Positions 35,346-44,199 of a DNA stretch of 64,000 nucleotides are shown here, in pieces. Each line of letters begins with the position of its first letter. The stretch's first letter is position 1. Below the pieces are notes generated by a model. That model worked only from the letters and a program-made list of their open reading frames with translations. It ran no database searches and was not told where the DNA came from. The translations under genes and the position numbers were made by a program. The stretch comes from Pseudomonas bohemica. Its GTDB lineage: Bacteria; Pseudomonadota; Gammaproteobacteria; Pseudomonadales; Pseudomonadaceae. The stretch spans positions 1 through 64,000 of the forward strand of contig NZ_NKHL01000113.1 in assembly GCF_002934685.1 (NCBI RefSeq), written 5' to 3'.

Positions 35346-36065
35346 ATGGATCTCTTACAGCTGCTCAGCTTCGGCGAGCACGGGTGGGGCGCGGCGCTGC
35401 TCAAGGCGGCAGGCATGACCGTGCTGCTGACCTTGTCGGCACTTGTGGTGGGAGCCCTCGTGGGCAGCGCTGTGGCGGCAGCCAAGCTCTCGCGACGCCG
35501 GATATTCCGGTATATCGGCGACGTCTACTCGATCCTGTTCCGGGGCATTCCGGAGTTGCTGGTGATCTACCTGTTCTACTTCGGCGGGGCCACGGTGATG
35601 GGCGCCATCCACCACTGGTTCGGCGGCGAAGGCTTCGTCGACACGCCGCCGTTTCTGGTGGGCGCGCTGGCGGTGGGGCTGATCTCCGCGTCTTATCAGG
35701 CCGAAGTCTATCGAGGCGCCTACCTGGCCGTTGCCAAAGGAGAGCTCGAGGCTGCCTTGGCGATTGGCATGACCTGGGGTATGCGAATTCGTCGGGTGCT
35801 GATCCCGCAGGTCTGGCGCTACGCGTTGCCAGGCCTGGGTAATGTCTGGCAAATGACCCTCAAGGATTCGGCGCTGATTTCGGTGATCGGCCTGGTGGAG
35901 CTGATGCGCGCAAGTCAGGTTGCGGCGGGTTCCTCGCGCCAGTACTTCACCTTCTACATCGTCGGCGGCGCCTGTTATCTGATCCTCACCGGGCTGTCCG
36001 GGCGCCTGTTCAACATTGCCGAAACCCGCGTGCAGCGCACTCAGCGCCGCAATCCGAACGCCTGA
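35346..36065 (+). CDS. Amino-acid ABC transporter permease, HisQ/OccQ type
   Basis: Protein of 239 residues with five or so membrane helices. The EAA loop motif is near LAVAKGELEAALAIGMTWGM, and SILFRGIPELLVIYLFYFG is the usual N-terminal part of HisMQ-family permeases. It forms the inner-membrane channel with the next gene product. ATG 35346 has GGGA upstream; an earlier in-frame ATG (35286) overlaps the predicted promoter. It is followed after 13 bases by the second permease. Confidence 0.87.
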   Translation: MDLLQLLSFGEHGWGAALLKAAGMTVLLTLSALVVGALVGSAVAAAKLSRRRIFRYIGDVYSILFRGIPELLVIYLFYFGGATVMGAIHHWFGGEGFVDTPPFLVGALAVGLISASYQAEVYRGAYLAVAKGELEAALAIGMTWGMRIRRVLIPQVWRYALPGLGNVWQMTLKDSALISVIGLVELMRASQVAAGSSRQYFTFYIVGGACYLILTGLSGRLFNIAETRVQRTQRRNPNA

Positions 36066-36078
36066 GAGGGGAACCCCG

Positions 36079-36816
36079 ATGATCGATTTTGCCTTTCTCA
36101 GCGACACCATGCTCAAACTGTTGGCCGCGTTGCCTACGACCCTGAGCCTGTTCTTCGCCAGTCTTTCCCTGGGTTTGCTGCTGTCGTTGGGCGTAGTCGC
36201 CATGCGGGTCAGCCGCTGGCCATTTCTGAGTTATCCGGCGCGCTTCTACATCATGCTGTTTCGCGGCACGCCATTGCTGATCCAGATGTTCCTGATTTAT
36301 TACGGGCTGGGACAATTCTCGGCCATCCGCAGCAGTTTCATGTGGGAAATCCTCAGGTCTCCTTATGGCTGTGCTGTGGTGGCCCTGGCAATGTGCACCG
36401 CCGGTTACACCGCTGAAATCATCCGGGGCGGGCTGCTCAGCGTGCCCCCTGGCCAGATCGAGGCCGGGCTCGCGGTGGGCATGAGCCGCTGGACCCTGCT
36501 GTATCGGGTTATTGGCCCGGTCACCCTGCGTCAGGCGCTGCCATCCTATTCGACCGAAGCGGTGTTGATGGTCAAGTCCACCGCGATTGCCAGCCTGGTG
36601 ACCGTGTGGGATGTGACCGGCATCGCTCAACAGATCATTCAGCGCACTTACCGCACCATGGAAGTTTTCCTGTGCGCCGCGCTGATTTATCTGGTGCTGA
36701 ACTTCCTGATCGTTCGCTTCATGTCGTGGGTCGAGTATCAGCTCTCCCCGCACCTGCGCGAACGTCCTGTACAGCGTGTGGCCACCCCGGCCGCAGAAAC
36801 GCCTCCCTCCCTTTGA
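36079..36816 (+). CDS. Amino-acid ABC transporter permease, HisM/OccM type
   Basis: Protein of 245 residues with five or six helices, FYIMLFRGTPLLIQMFLIYY and the EAA loop GLLSVPPGQIEAGLAVGMSR. It is the partner of the preceding permease. GAGGGGA stands before ATG 36079. The C-terminal tail (SPHLRERPVQRVATPAAE) is cytoplasmic and variable. Confidence 0.87.
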   Translation: MIDFAFLSDTMLKLLAALPTTLSLFFASLSLGLLLSLGVVAMRVSRWPFLSYPARFYIMLFRGTPLLIQMFLIYYGLGQFSAIRSSFMWEILRSPYGCAVVALAMCTAGYTAEIIRGGLLSVPPGQIEAGLAVGMSRWTLLYRVIGPVTLRQALPSYSTEAVLMVKSTAIASLVTVWDVTGIAQQIIQRTYRTMEVFLCAALIYLVLNFLIVRFMSWVEYQLSPHLRERPVQRVATPAAETPPSL

Positions 36817-36833
36817 CTGCCGCGGAGCCTGCC

Positions 36834-37625
36834 ATGAATCAATCCATTGAAACCGCGTTGTCGGTCAGCAACATCTGCAAGTCGTTCGGCTCGGTTCAGG
36901 TGCTCAAGGGGATTTCGCTGGACGCCCACAGAGGTGACGTCATCTCCATTCTGGGGGCCAGCGGATCGGGCAAGAGTACCTTCCTGCGCTGCATCAATCT
37001 GCTGGAATCCCCCGACGAAGGCCGCATCGTGCTGGATGGCGAGGTCATCGAAATGAAGCACAACGCCAACGGGCGCCTGCTGCCGAGCAACACACGCCAG
37101 GTCGAAGCGATGCGCAGCAAACTGGGCATGGTGTTTCAGAGCTTCAATCTGTGGTCGCACATGACCGTGCTGCAAAACATCATCGAGGGCCCGCTGCGGG
37201 TGCTCAAGCGCTCCCGCGCCGAGTGCATCGAAGAAGCCGAACAATTGCTGCACAAGGTCGGGCTCTTTGATCGACGCGACTATTACCCGGCGCACCTGTC
37301 CGGCGGGCAGCAACAACGGGTGGCGATTGCCCGCGCTCTGGCGATGAACCCGCAAGTGATGCTGTTCGACGAGCCCACCTCGGCGTTGGACCCGGAACTG
37401 GTGGGCGAAGTGCTGCGGGTCATGCGCTCATTGGCGGAAGAGGGCCGGACGATGCTGGTGGTCACCCACGAAATGGGCTTCGCTCGCCACGTGTCGAACC
37501 GCGTCGTGTTCATGGCTCAGGGTGTCATCGATGCCCAAGGCACACCCGATGAACTGTTCGAAGGCCTGCCCACCGAGCGTTTTCGCCAGTTCGTGGCCAG
37601 CCATAATCAGCGTGCCAACGACTGA
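36834..37625 (+). CDS. Amino-acid ABC transporter ATP-binding protein, HisP/OccP type
   Basis: Protein of 263 residues with Walker A GASGSGKS, Q-loop VFQSFNLW, signature LSGGQQQR, Walker B VMLFDEP and H-loop VVTHEMGFARHV. The insertion with ...NGRLLPSNTRQVEAMRS before the Q-loop is characteristic of basic-amino-acid transporters (HisP, OccP). It powers the importer made with 35346 and 36079; the likely binding protein is at 32329. ATG 36834 lies 17 bases after the permease stop. Confidence 0.9.
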   Translation: MNQSIETALSVSNICKSFGSVQVLKGISLDAHRGDVISILGASGSGKSTFLRCINLLESPDEGRIVLDGEVIEMKHNANGRLLPSNTRQVEAMRSKLGMVFQSFNLWSHMTVLQNIIEGPLRVLKRSRAECIEEAEQLLHKVGLFDRRDYYPAHLSGGQQQRVAIARALAMNPQVMLFDEPTSALDPELVGEVLRVMRSLAEEGRTMLVVTHEMGFARHVSNRVVFMAQGVIDAQGTPDELFEGLPTERFRQFVASHNQRAND

Positions 37626-37747
37626 GGGGGCGGGGCGATCCGACTACCACGGGTTGCCGTCGCGGCGCCCCTGTAGTGTAGTGGCGACCCCATGCCGTCG
37701 CGGCCCCGCCGTGCGGCACCTACCTGATCGTTATGTGGAAGCCGCGG

Positions 37748-38239
37748 ATGGCAGAGTCGAGTACCAAAATCATCACCACCGAAGGCCACGAGGCGCTGAA
37801 GAAAGAGCTGGACTATCTGTGGCGCGAGCATCGCCCGGACATTACGCAAAAGGTCGCCTGGGCGGCTTCGCTCGGGGATCGCAGCGAGAACGCCGACTAC
37901 CAATACAACAAGAAACTGCTGCGCGAGATCGATCGGCGCATCCGTTACCTGCGCAAGCGCCTAGAGGACATGCGCGTGGTGGCGTACTCGCCGGAGCAGG
38001 AAGGCCGGGTGTTTTTCGGTGCCTGGGTGGAGATCGAGGATGAAGAGGGCCAGAGCAAGCGTTTCCGCATCGTCGGTTATGACGAAATCTATGGGCGCAT
38101 GGACTACATCTCCATCGACTCGCCGATGGCTCGCGCGCTGCTGAAAAAGGAAGTGGGCGATGAACTGACGGTCAGAATTCCCGCCGGGGAAAAGCTCTGG
38201 TGGGTGACCAAAATCGAATATCAGGTCAGCGAGCAGTAG
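37748..38239 (+). CDS. greB: Transcription elongation factor GreB
   Basis: Protein of 163 residues. The N-terminal coiled coil carries the acidic tip (SLGDRSENADYQYNKKLLRE), and the C-terminal FKBP-like domain has GRMDYISIDSPMARALL and VGDELTVRIPAGE, as in GreB. It enters the RNA polymerase secondary channel and stimulates cleavage of backtracked RNA. ATG 37748 follows GGAAG by six bases; ATG 37733 has no such site. A strong terminator follows. Confidence 0.93.
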   Translation: MAESSTKIITTEGHEALKKELDYLWREHRPDITQKVAWAASLGDRSENADYQYNKKLLREIDRRIRYLRKRLEDMRVVAYSPEQEGRVFFGAWVEIEDEEGQSKRFRIVGYDEIYGRMDYISIDSPMARALLKKEVGDELTVRIPAGEKLWWVTKIEYQVSEQ

Positions 38240-38240
38240 A

Positions 38241-38287
38241 CAGCAAGGGCCAATACGCGGTGTGTCGGCCCTTGCTGTCGAGTTTTA
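38241..38287. terminator. Bidirectional terminator between greB and ybbP
   Basis: Perfect 13-bp stem GACAGCAAGGGCC (38241-38253) and GGCCCTTGCTGTC (38269-38281), then GAGTTTT on the plus strand. It separates the convergent greB and ybbP. Confidence 0.8.
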
Positions 38288-40795
38288 CCCTTCGCGCAAC
38301 ACAGTCAGCGGACTGGCATTCAGTGCCCGGCGTGTGCCGAACACTCCCGCGCCGCCGACGAGCAACGCGCCGATCAACGGCAGCACCAGCAGCCACGGGT
38401 GCGGCGACCATTCCAGACTGAACGCGTAGCGGTACAGGGCGAAGCTCACCAGTTCGCAACCCAGTGCCGCCAACACGCCACTGACTGCGCCCAACAGGCC
38501 GAACTCGATGCGTCGGGCCTTGACCAGCAGCGCGCGGTTAGCGCCCAGTGCCCTGAGCAATGCTCCCTGGCGAATGCGCTCATCCAGCGTCGCCTGCAGA
38601 CCCGAGAACAGCACCGCAAGGCCTGCCGCGAGCACGAACAGCAACACGTATTGCACCGCCAGCGTGACCTGATCGAGGATGCTGCGCAATTGCTCCAGCA
38701 GCGCCTCGACTTGCAGGATCGTCACCGCCGGGAAGGCACGGGACAGCTCGACGATTTGCTGATCATGGCCTGGCGCCAGATAGAAGCTGGTCAGGTAGGT
38801 GGTCGGCACGTCCTTGAGGGTGCCCGGCTGGAAGATCACGAAGAAGTTCGGCTCAAAGGTGTCCCAATTGATGTCCCGCAGGCTGGTGACCTTGACCTCA
38901 TGGTTGGCGCCGCCAATCACGAAACTGAGAGTATCGCCAAGCTTCATGTTCAGGCTCTTGGCCAACTTGGTTTCCACCGAAACGCCGGGAATGCTGTCAG
39001 CGGCAGGCAGTTGATCGTTCCACCATTGGCCCTCGGTGATGCTGTTACCCTCCGGCAGATTGGCCGACCAGGTCAGGTTGAGGTCGCGTTGAGTCGCGTT
39101 TTCGCCCCGTGAGTCCTTGGTCACGAACTTGCTCACCGGTTCGCCGTTGATGCTCATCAGGCGCCCTGGAATCATCGGATACAGCGGCGCGGCGTGGGTC
39201 GAGAGGCGACTCATGCGCTCAGCGAAGTTGTCCCGCTCGGTGGGCAGGATATTCAGCGCGAAGTAGTTGGGCGCGTCTTTGGGCAACTGATTTTGCCAGG
39301 TGTCCAGCAGCTCGCCGCGTAGCAGGGCGATCAACCCCATGGACAGCAGGATCAGGCCGAAGGCCAGGGATTGGCCGGCCGCCGCCATGGGATGACGCAG
39401 CAGTTGGCCCAGGCCCAGACGCCACGGCAGCGAAGCGTTGGCCAACAAGCGACGCAGGCTTTGCAGCGCCAGCAACAGCACGCCGCCAAGGACCACCGCT
39501 GCGATCAAGCCACCGCCGAGCAGGGCGAAGGTCAGCACCAGATCCAGGCTCAACCGCCACATGATCAGCCCCAGCGCAAACAGCGCAGCACCATAGACCA
39601 GCCAGGTGCTGGCGGGAATCGGCAGCATGTCGCGGCGCAACACGCGCAAGGGCGGCACACGACCCAGCGCCGCCAGTGGCGGCAGGGCGAAACCGGCCAG
39701 GGCCACCAACCCGGTGCCGATGCCGGCCAGCGCGGGCAGCGAGCCGCCCGGTGGCACCGCGGCGGGCAGTAGATCTTCCAGCAGGTAAAACAGGCCCAGT
39801 TGTGCGAACCAGCCGAGTAGGGCGCCGGTGACGCTGGCGGCAATGCCGAGTATCGCCAGCTGCAGGCTGAACAACACCAGAGCTTCGTTGCGCGACAGGC
39901 CAAGACAGCGCAGCAGCGCGCTGGCGTCGAAACGCCGGACGGCGAAACGTGCAGCCGACAAGGCAACGGCGACGCCTGCCAGCAGCACGGCCACCAGACT
40001 CGCCATGTTCAGGTAACGCTCGGCCTTGCCCAGCGCGCCGCCAATCTGCTGATTGCCGTCGCGGGCGTCTTCGATTTTCTGGTTTGCTGCCAATCCCGGT
40101 TCGACAGCCTTGCGATAGGCCGCCAGATCCTGCGGCGTGCCGCGCCACAGGTCGCGAAAATTGACCCGGCTACCTGGCTGCACGACCTTGGTCGCTTCAA
40201 GATCAGCCATGTTGATCATGACCCGCGGCGTCAGGCTGTAGAAATTTCCGGCGCGGTCGGGTTCGTACGTGAGCACGCGGGTCAGTTTCAGGGTCGTGGA
40301 GCCAACGTCGATGTTGTCACCGACCTTCAGATTGAGCGCCACCAGGATTCGCGCTTCGGCCCACGCTTCACCGGGCCCTGGCTCGCCGCCGCTGACTTCC
40401 GGCTGATAAGGCGCCTCTGCGCTTTTCAGCTCGCCACGCAGGGGATAGGCCGTGTCCACCGCCTTCACACTGGCAAGTTGAATGCCGTTGTCGGTGGCGA
40501 CCACGCTGGAAAAGATGACGATTTGCGAGTGATCGAGCTTGAGTGCCGTACCGGCCTCGATCTGCTCGGGCTTGGCGGGCGTTGAGCCGCTGAGAACCAG
40601 GTCGGCGCCGAGAAACTCAGTGGCGCGCAGCAGCATCGCGCTGTTCAGCCGCGAGCCGAAATAACCGATGGCGGTACTGGCGGCGACCGCGACCACCAGC
40701 GCGAAAAACAGCACTCGCAGTTCTCCGGCGCGGGCATCGCGCATTAACTGGCGGGCGGCGAGGCTCAGTAGACGGGCAAACGGCAGACGTGCCAT
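38285..40795 (-). CDS. ybbP: ABC exporter permease YbbP (FtsX family)
   Basis: Protein of 836 residues with the MacB/FtsX-type layout: N-terminal helix, large extracytoplasmic part (about 50-260), a helical block (about 270-500), a second soluble part and final helices (FVLAAGLAVLFSGLQ and PWLLVLPLIGALLVGGAGV). With YbbA it forms an exporter-like complex whose substrate is unknown in the family. The ATG at 40795 overlaps the ybbA stop by one base (TGATG), implying translational coupling; a TTG one codon upstream is less likely. Confidence 0.9.
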   Translation of the reverse strand: MARLPFARLLSLAARQLMRDARAGELRVLFFALVVAVAASTAIGYFGSRLNSAMLLRATEFLGADLVLSGSTPAKPEQIEAGTALKLDHSQIVIFSSVVATDNGIQLASVKAVDTAYPLRGELKSAEAPYQPEVSGGEPGPGEAWAEARILVALNLKVGDNIDVGSTTLKLTRVLTYEPDRAGNFYSLTPRVMINMADLEATKVVQPGSRVNFRDLWRGTPQDLAAYRKAVEPGLAANQKIEDARDGNQQIGGALGKAERYLNMASLVAVLLAGVAVALSAARFAVRRFDASALLRCLGLSRNEALVLFSLQLAILGIAASVTGALLGWFAQLGLFYLLEDLLPAAVPPGGSLPALAGIGTGLVALAGFALPPLAALGRVPPLRVLRRDMLPIPASTWLVYGAALFALGLIMWRLSLDLVLTFALLGGGLIAAVVLGGVLLLALQSLRRLLANASLPWRLGLGQLLRHPMAAAGQSLAFGLILLSMGLIALLRGELLDTWQNQLPKDAPNYFALNILPTERDNFAERMSRLSTHAAPLYPMIPGRLMSINGEPVSKFVTKDSRGENATQRDLNLTWSANLPEGNSITEGQWWNDQLPAADSIPGVSVETKLAKSLNMKLGDTLSFVIGGANHEVKVTSLRDINWDTFEPNFFVIFQPGTLKDVPTTYLTSFYLAPGHDQQIVELSRAFPAVTILQVEALLEQLRSILDQVTLAVQYVLLFVLAAGLAVLFSGLQATLDERIRQGALLRALGANRALLVKARRIEFGLLGAVSGVLAALGCELVSFALYRYAFSLEWSPHPWLLVLPLIGALLVGGAGVFGTRRALNASPLTVLREG

Positions 40796-41478
40796 CAAGG
40801 CTCCATAGGGGCGACCAGGCGGCCGCCTTCAAGACGGATCAGGCGCCGGCACCGGTGAGCCAGGCGTTCATCGTGGGTGACCAGCACCAGCGTGGTATTG
40901 CGCTCCTGGTTCAGCTCGAACAGCAGGTCGCTGATGCGCTCGCCGGTGTGACTGTCGAGGTTGCCGGTGGGTTCGTCGGCAAACAGCACATCGGGATCGG
41001 CGGCAAAGGCGCGGGCGATGGCGACGCGTTGTTGCTCACCTCCCGAGAGTTGTTTGGGCGTGTGGGTCAGGCGCTGACCGAGGCCGACTCGCTCCAGTAG
41101 ATGGCGCGCCTGCTCGCGGGCGTCCTTGCGGCCTTCCAGTTCCATGGGCAGCATGACGTTTTCCAGCGCGTTGAGGCTGTCGAGCAGTTGGAACGACTGA
41201 AAGACGAACCCTACGTGTTCGGCGCGGACCCTGGCTCGTTGATCTTCATCCAGTTCACTGAGGTTGCGTCCCGACAGCGTCACCGAGCCTGCGCTGGGCA
41301 GATCAAGCCCGGCGAGCAGGCCGAGCAGGGTGGATTTGCCGGAACCGGAGGCGCCAACGATGGCCAGGGTGTCGCCCTTGTTTAGTTCCAGGGAGAGTTG
41401 GTGCAGGATGGTCAAGTCACCTTCGGTGCTTGGGACCACTTTGCTGAGGTTCCGAGCACTGAGAATACTTTCGCTCAT
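40795..41478 (-). CDS. ybbA: ABC transporter ATP-binding protein YbbA (LolD-like)
   Basis: Protein of 227 residues with Walker A GASGSGKS, Q-loop VFQSFQLLD, signature LSGGEQQRVAIARA, Walker B VLFADEPTGNLD and H-loop LVTHDERLA. The PTGNLD element marks the MacB/LolD/YbbA group. It pairs with YbbP. Its start is ten bases from the divergent tesA start, the same arrangement as in E. coli and P. aeruginosa. Confidence 0.93.
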   Translation of the reverse strand: MSESILSARNLSKVVPSTEGDLTILHQLSLELNKGDTLAIVGASGSGKSTLLGLLAGLDLPSAGSVTLSGRNLSELDEDQRARVRAEHVGFVFQSFQLLDSLNALENVMLPMELEGRKDAREQARHLLERVGLGQRLTHTPKQLSGGEQQRVAIARAFAADPDVLFADEPTGNLDSHTGERISDLLFELNQERNTTLVLVTHDERLAHRCRRLIRLEGGRLVAPMEP

Positions 41479-41488
41479 GGAGAATCCG

Positions 41489-42094
41489 ATGCGTGCGTGG
41501 TTTTTAAGTGCTGGCCTGGGTTTGCTGCTGTTGTCTCAAGGAGCCATGGCAGGCACGGTTCTGATCGTTGGGGATAGTATCAGCGCGGCTTTCGGCCTGG
41601 ATACCCGTTTGGGCTGGGTGAGTCTGCTGGAGAAGCGCCTGGCAGAGCAGGGCTACCAGGACAAGGTGGTCAATGCATCGGTCAGCGGCGACACCAGTGC
41701 CGGTGGTCAGGCGCGGCTGCCGGCGCTGCTTGCAGAGCACAAGCCGGATCTGGTGATCCTTGAGCTGGGGGGCAATGACGGTCTGCGAGGCCAGCCTCCT
41801 GCGCAATTGCAACAAAATCTTGCGTCAATGATCGACAGTTCGCGGGCGGCGGGGGCCAGGGTGTTGTTGTTGGGAATGCAGATTCCGCCGAATTATGGTG
41901 TGCGTTATACGCAGGCGTTCAAGGAGGTGTATGGGAATCTGGCGACCGAGAAAAAGGTGGCGCTGGTGCCGTTCATGCTTGAGGGAGTGGGCGGGGTGCC
42001 TGAGTTTACCCAGGCCGATGGTCTGCATCCGGCGGCCAATGCTCAAGCTCGGCTGCTGGAGAATGTTTGGCCGCAGTTGAAGCCACTTCTTTGA
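41489..42094 (+). CDS. tesA: Periplasmic multifunctional esterase/lysophospholipase TesA
   Basis: Protein of 201 residues with a signal peptide (MRAWFLSAGLGLLLLSQG, ending AMA). It is an SGNH hydrolase: block I GDSISAAFGL with nucleophile Ser30, Gly in SGDTSAGG, block III GGNDGLRG and block V DGLHP carrying Asp and His. It hydrolyses thioesters, arylesters and lysophospholipids. GGAGA lies six bases before ATG 41489. It is divergent from ybbA, and the two promoters must overlap the opposite coding regions. Confidence 0.93.
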   Translation: MRAWFLSAGLGLLLLSQGAMAGTVLIVGDSISAAFGLDTRLGWVSLLEKRLAEQGYQDKVVNASVSGDTSAGGQARLPALLAEHKPDLVILELGGNDGLRGQPPAQLQQNLASMIDSSRAAGARVLLLGMQIPPNYGVRYTQAFKEVYGNLATEKKVALVPFMLEGVGGVPEFTQADGLHPAANAQARLLENVWPQLKPLL

Positions 42095-42183
42095 TTGAGA
42101 TCTGGCATTGGGGGCGGGGACGTGAAGAGCAACGGCAAGATCGAGAGCGACCGCAGAAGCGGCAGGCTGATTCGATCCGGTGG

Positions 42184-42288
42184 GACGCCGCAGGTTACGA
42201 CGGCAGCGAACGCGGTGGGTCTGTGAAATGTGAGTGTCTGATCCACCGCCTTCGCGGCTGTCGCACAGCTCCGGCAGCTCCCACAGGT
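42184..42288 (-). repeat. REPIN sharing both ends with the repeats at 1-443, inverted
   Basis: Reverse complement reads CTGTGGGAGCTGCCGGAGCT, continuing through GTGCGACAGCCGCGAA, and ends with CACCGCGTTCGCTGCCGTCG followed by TAACC. Both match the ends of copies A and B while the centre differs. Confidence 0.72.
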
Positions 42289-42496
42289 TCGTAGTCAATC
42301 TTCAAGTCCCGCTCATGCCGCGGCTTTTGATCTTGATCTTCCTACATGCTAACCCAGACGACACACGTCGCGACTTGGGCGCAGGCCGACGATAGGCGGC
42401 TCGAAGTGGAAAATCCGACGGAGTCGGGCCGACCCAGGAGCGAATGCCCTTGGTGACTTGGAGCTTTTCCAAATAGCCCGTCAAAGGCGTAAACGC

Positions 42497-42514
42497 TTCT
42501 GCCGTTAGGCAGAA
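42497..42514. other. Short perfect hairpin
   Basis: TTCTGCC (42497-42503), loop GTTA, GGCAGAA (42508-42514). No U run follows on either strand, so it is not an obvious terminator. Confidence 0.4.
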
Positions 42515-42664
42515 CCCATGCGCGCGTCACCAGGATCTTTGCATACACACACACCTCTCAAGCCAGCACGCCAGCCCCCTCGGCCGCCAAAATTAACGGC
42601 CCCGAGCCCTTTTCCGAACGTGGGCTTTCGGCTAATGTGGCGCCCCCCGATCCGGAGCCCTCTG

Positions 42665-42958
42665 ATGCGCCGCCCTGCCTGGTCCCTTTTTGCCTATCAA
42701 CTGATCGAGCCCGACGAGCAGCTCGACCTGTTCGCATGCCAGGAAGTTCGTGTACATCTGGTCGCCCGGCAACTGGAACTGGCCGGTTCCGCCGATCGTA
42801 CCCTCTGCGGTACGCTGCTGCCCGCTCAGCCACGCTGGTCCAACGTCGAGCAGGCGATTTATCAGGATGAGCGCCTGTGTCCACTGTGCCGGGCAATCAT
42901 CGATGCGCAGCGCAGGGGCTGGCATCCGATCTGGCCGGAACTCGACCAGACCCTGTAA
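42665..42958 (+). CDS. Conserved small hypothetical protein with C-terminal CxxC
   Basis: Protein of 97 residues, not assigned to a family. It is acidic in the middle (IEPDEQLDLFACQEVRVHLV) and has Cys in LCGTLLP and a CPLC pair near residue 77, a possible zinc knuckle or redox pair. ATG 42665 is preceded by CGGAG; the longer frame starting at 42518 has a Pro-rich, non-coding-like extension. A hypothetical gene occupies the same place between tesA and the L,D-transpeptidase in P. aeruginosa (PA2855, from memory), which supports it being real. Confidence 0.7.
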   Translation: MRRPAWSLFAYQLIEPDEQLDLFACQEVRVHLVARQLELAGSADRTLCGTLLPAQPRWSNVEQAIYQDERLCPLCRAIIDAQRRGWHPIWPELDQTL

Positions 42959-43061
42959 AAACGACTACACCGTGTAAGCCGTCGCGCCTACTCCCGAAGG
43001 CCCCGGCGTGCGTGTACAATCGCGCTCATTCAAGCCTTCCGTTTATCCAAGGATTCCCCGG

Positions 43062-44030
43062 ATGTTGTCGCGCATTCCAGCTTTCGCCCGCTGTCTGTCG
43101 CTCGCCGCACTGTGTGCGGCCGGCCCCGTTTCCGCTCTGGAGTTTACGTTGCCACCGCCAGGCGAAGACATCATCGGCCAGGTGCAGACCGTCACCGCCA
43201 AGTACGAAGACACTTTCGCTGACCTCGGCACCCAGTACGACCTGGGTTATCTGGAAATGATCGCCGCCAACCCCGGCGTCGATGCCTGGCTGCCGGGCGC
43301 TGGTACCCAAGTGATTCTGCCGACCCGGTTCATCCTCCCACCAGGGCCGCGCGAGGGCATCGTCATCAACCTGGCCGAGTACCGCCTCTACTACTACCCC
43401 AAAGGCCAGAACGTGGTGTACACCTTCCCGTTGGGCATCGGCCGTGAAGGCTGGGGCTCGCCGGTTTCCACAACCAAGGTGACCGCCAAGACCCCGAACC
43501 CGACGTGGACCCCGCCTGAGTCGGTCAAGGCCGAGCACGCTGCCGATGGTGACATCCTGCCCAACGTGGTGCCCGCTGGCCCGGATAACCCGCTGGGACC
43601 GTTCAAGTTCGGCCTGGGCTTGCCGGGCTACCTGATCCATGGTTCGAACAAGAAGTTCGGCATCGGCATGCGCACCAGCCACGGCTGCTTCCGCATGTAC
43701 AACAACAACGTGCTGGAAATGGCTGACATGGTTCCGATCGGTACTCCAGTACGCATCATGAACGAGCCGTACAAGTTCGGCGTCAGCGGTGGGAAGGTGT
43801 ACCTCGAAGCGCATACACCCCTGGACGAAAGCGGCAACCCTTCGGTGGTCGACAAGCACACCGCCGTCATCAATGCGCTGCTCAAGCGCGAAGACCTGGC
43901 CAACAGCCTGCGTATCAACTGGGATGAAGTGCGTGACGTAGTGGCCGCCGAAGATGGTATGCCTGTCGAGATCGCGGTACCAGGCGTACAAGCCCCGGTT
44001 GTGAATGATGCACCGGTGACGTTGCAATAA
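43062..44030 (+). CDS. L,D-transpeptidase (YkuD domain, ErfK/YbiS type)
   Basis: Protein of 322 residues with a signal peptide (CLSLAALCAAGPVSA, cleavage near residue 25), a LysM-like segment (about 38-90: TVTAKYEDTFADLGTQYDLG) and the YkuD catalytic domain (about 97-235) with His193 in LIHGSNKKFG and nucleophile Cys209 in TSHGCFRMYN. In enterobacteria such enzymes attach Lpp to peptidoglycan or make 3-3 crosslinks. It converges on oprI, whose product ends in the Lys used for such attachment. ATG 43062 has AAGGA eight bases upstream. A strong terminator follows. Confidence 0.92.
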   Translation: MLSRIPAFARCLSLAALCAAGPVSALEFTLPPPGEDIIGQVQTVTAKYEDTFADLGTQYDLGYLEMIAANPGVDAWLPGAGTQVILPTRFILPPGPREGIVINLAEYRLYYYPKGQNVVYTFPLGIGREGWGSPVSTTKVTAKTPNPTWTPPESVKAEHAADGDILPNVVPAGPDNPLGPFKFGLGLPGYLIHGSNKKFGIGMRTSHGCFRMYNNNVLEMADMVPIGTPVRIMNEPYKFGVSGGKVYLEAHTPLDESGNPSVVDKHTAVINALLKREDLANSLRINWDEVRDVVAAEDGMPVEIAVPGVQAPVVNDAPVTLQ

Positions 44031-44048
44031 GTCTGGTTCGACGCTGAT

Positions 44049-44096
44049 ACCCGTCCACCGGGCCCTGGAGACAGGGCAGGGTGAACGGGTTTTTTA
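44049..44096 (+). terminator. Rho-independent terminator of the L,D-transpeptidase gene
   Basis: Long stem pairing ACCCGTCCACC with GGGTGAACGGGT plus an inner CCCTG/CAGGG, followed by TTTTTT. Confidence 0.88.
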
Positions 44097-44147
44097 TTGC
44101 CTGAAGAATCGTTGGCGCAAAGGAAGCCCTCAACGGAAACCAGGCAA

Positions 44148-44177
44148 CAAAAAAGCCGATCCGAAACCGGATCGGCT
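44148..44177 (-). terminator. Rho-independent terminator of oprI
   Basis: Perfect 10-bp stem AGCCGATCCG (44154-44163) and CGGATCGGCT (44168-44177), with loop AAAC. On the minus strand it is followed by a U run. Confidence 0.88.
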
Positions 44178-44199
44178 TAGTCATAATCCCGAGGGATTA

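Larger units (their letters stand above)
42095..42664. other. Intergenic region with a REPIN, a hairpin and no supported gene
   Basis: Apart from the REPIN at 42184-42288 and a hairpin at 42497-42514, nothing was recognised. Two overlapping minus-strand frames (42302-42554) translate to Ser/Arg-rich sequences like those often mis-annotated in Pseudomonas repeats, so 42330-42560 may be another dispersed repeat. Confidence 0.45.
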
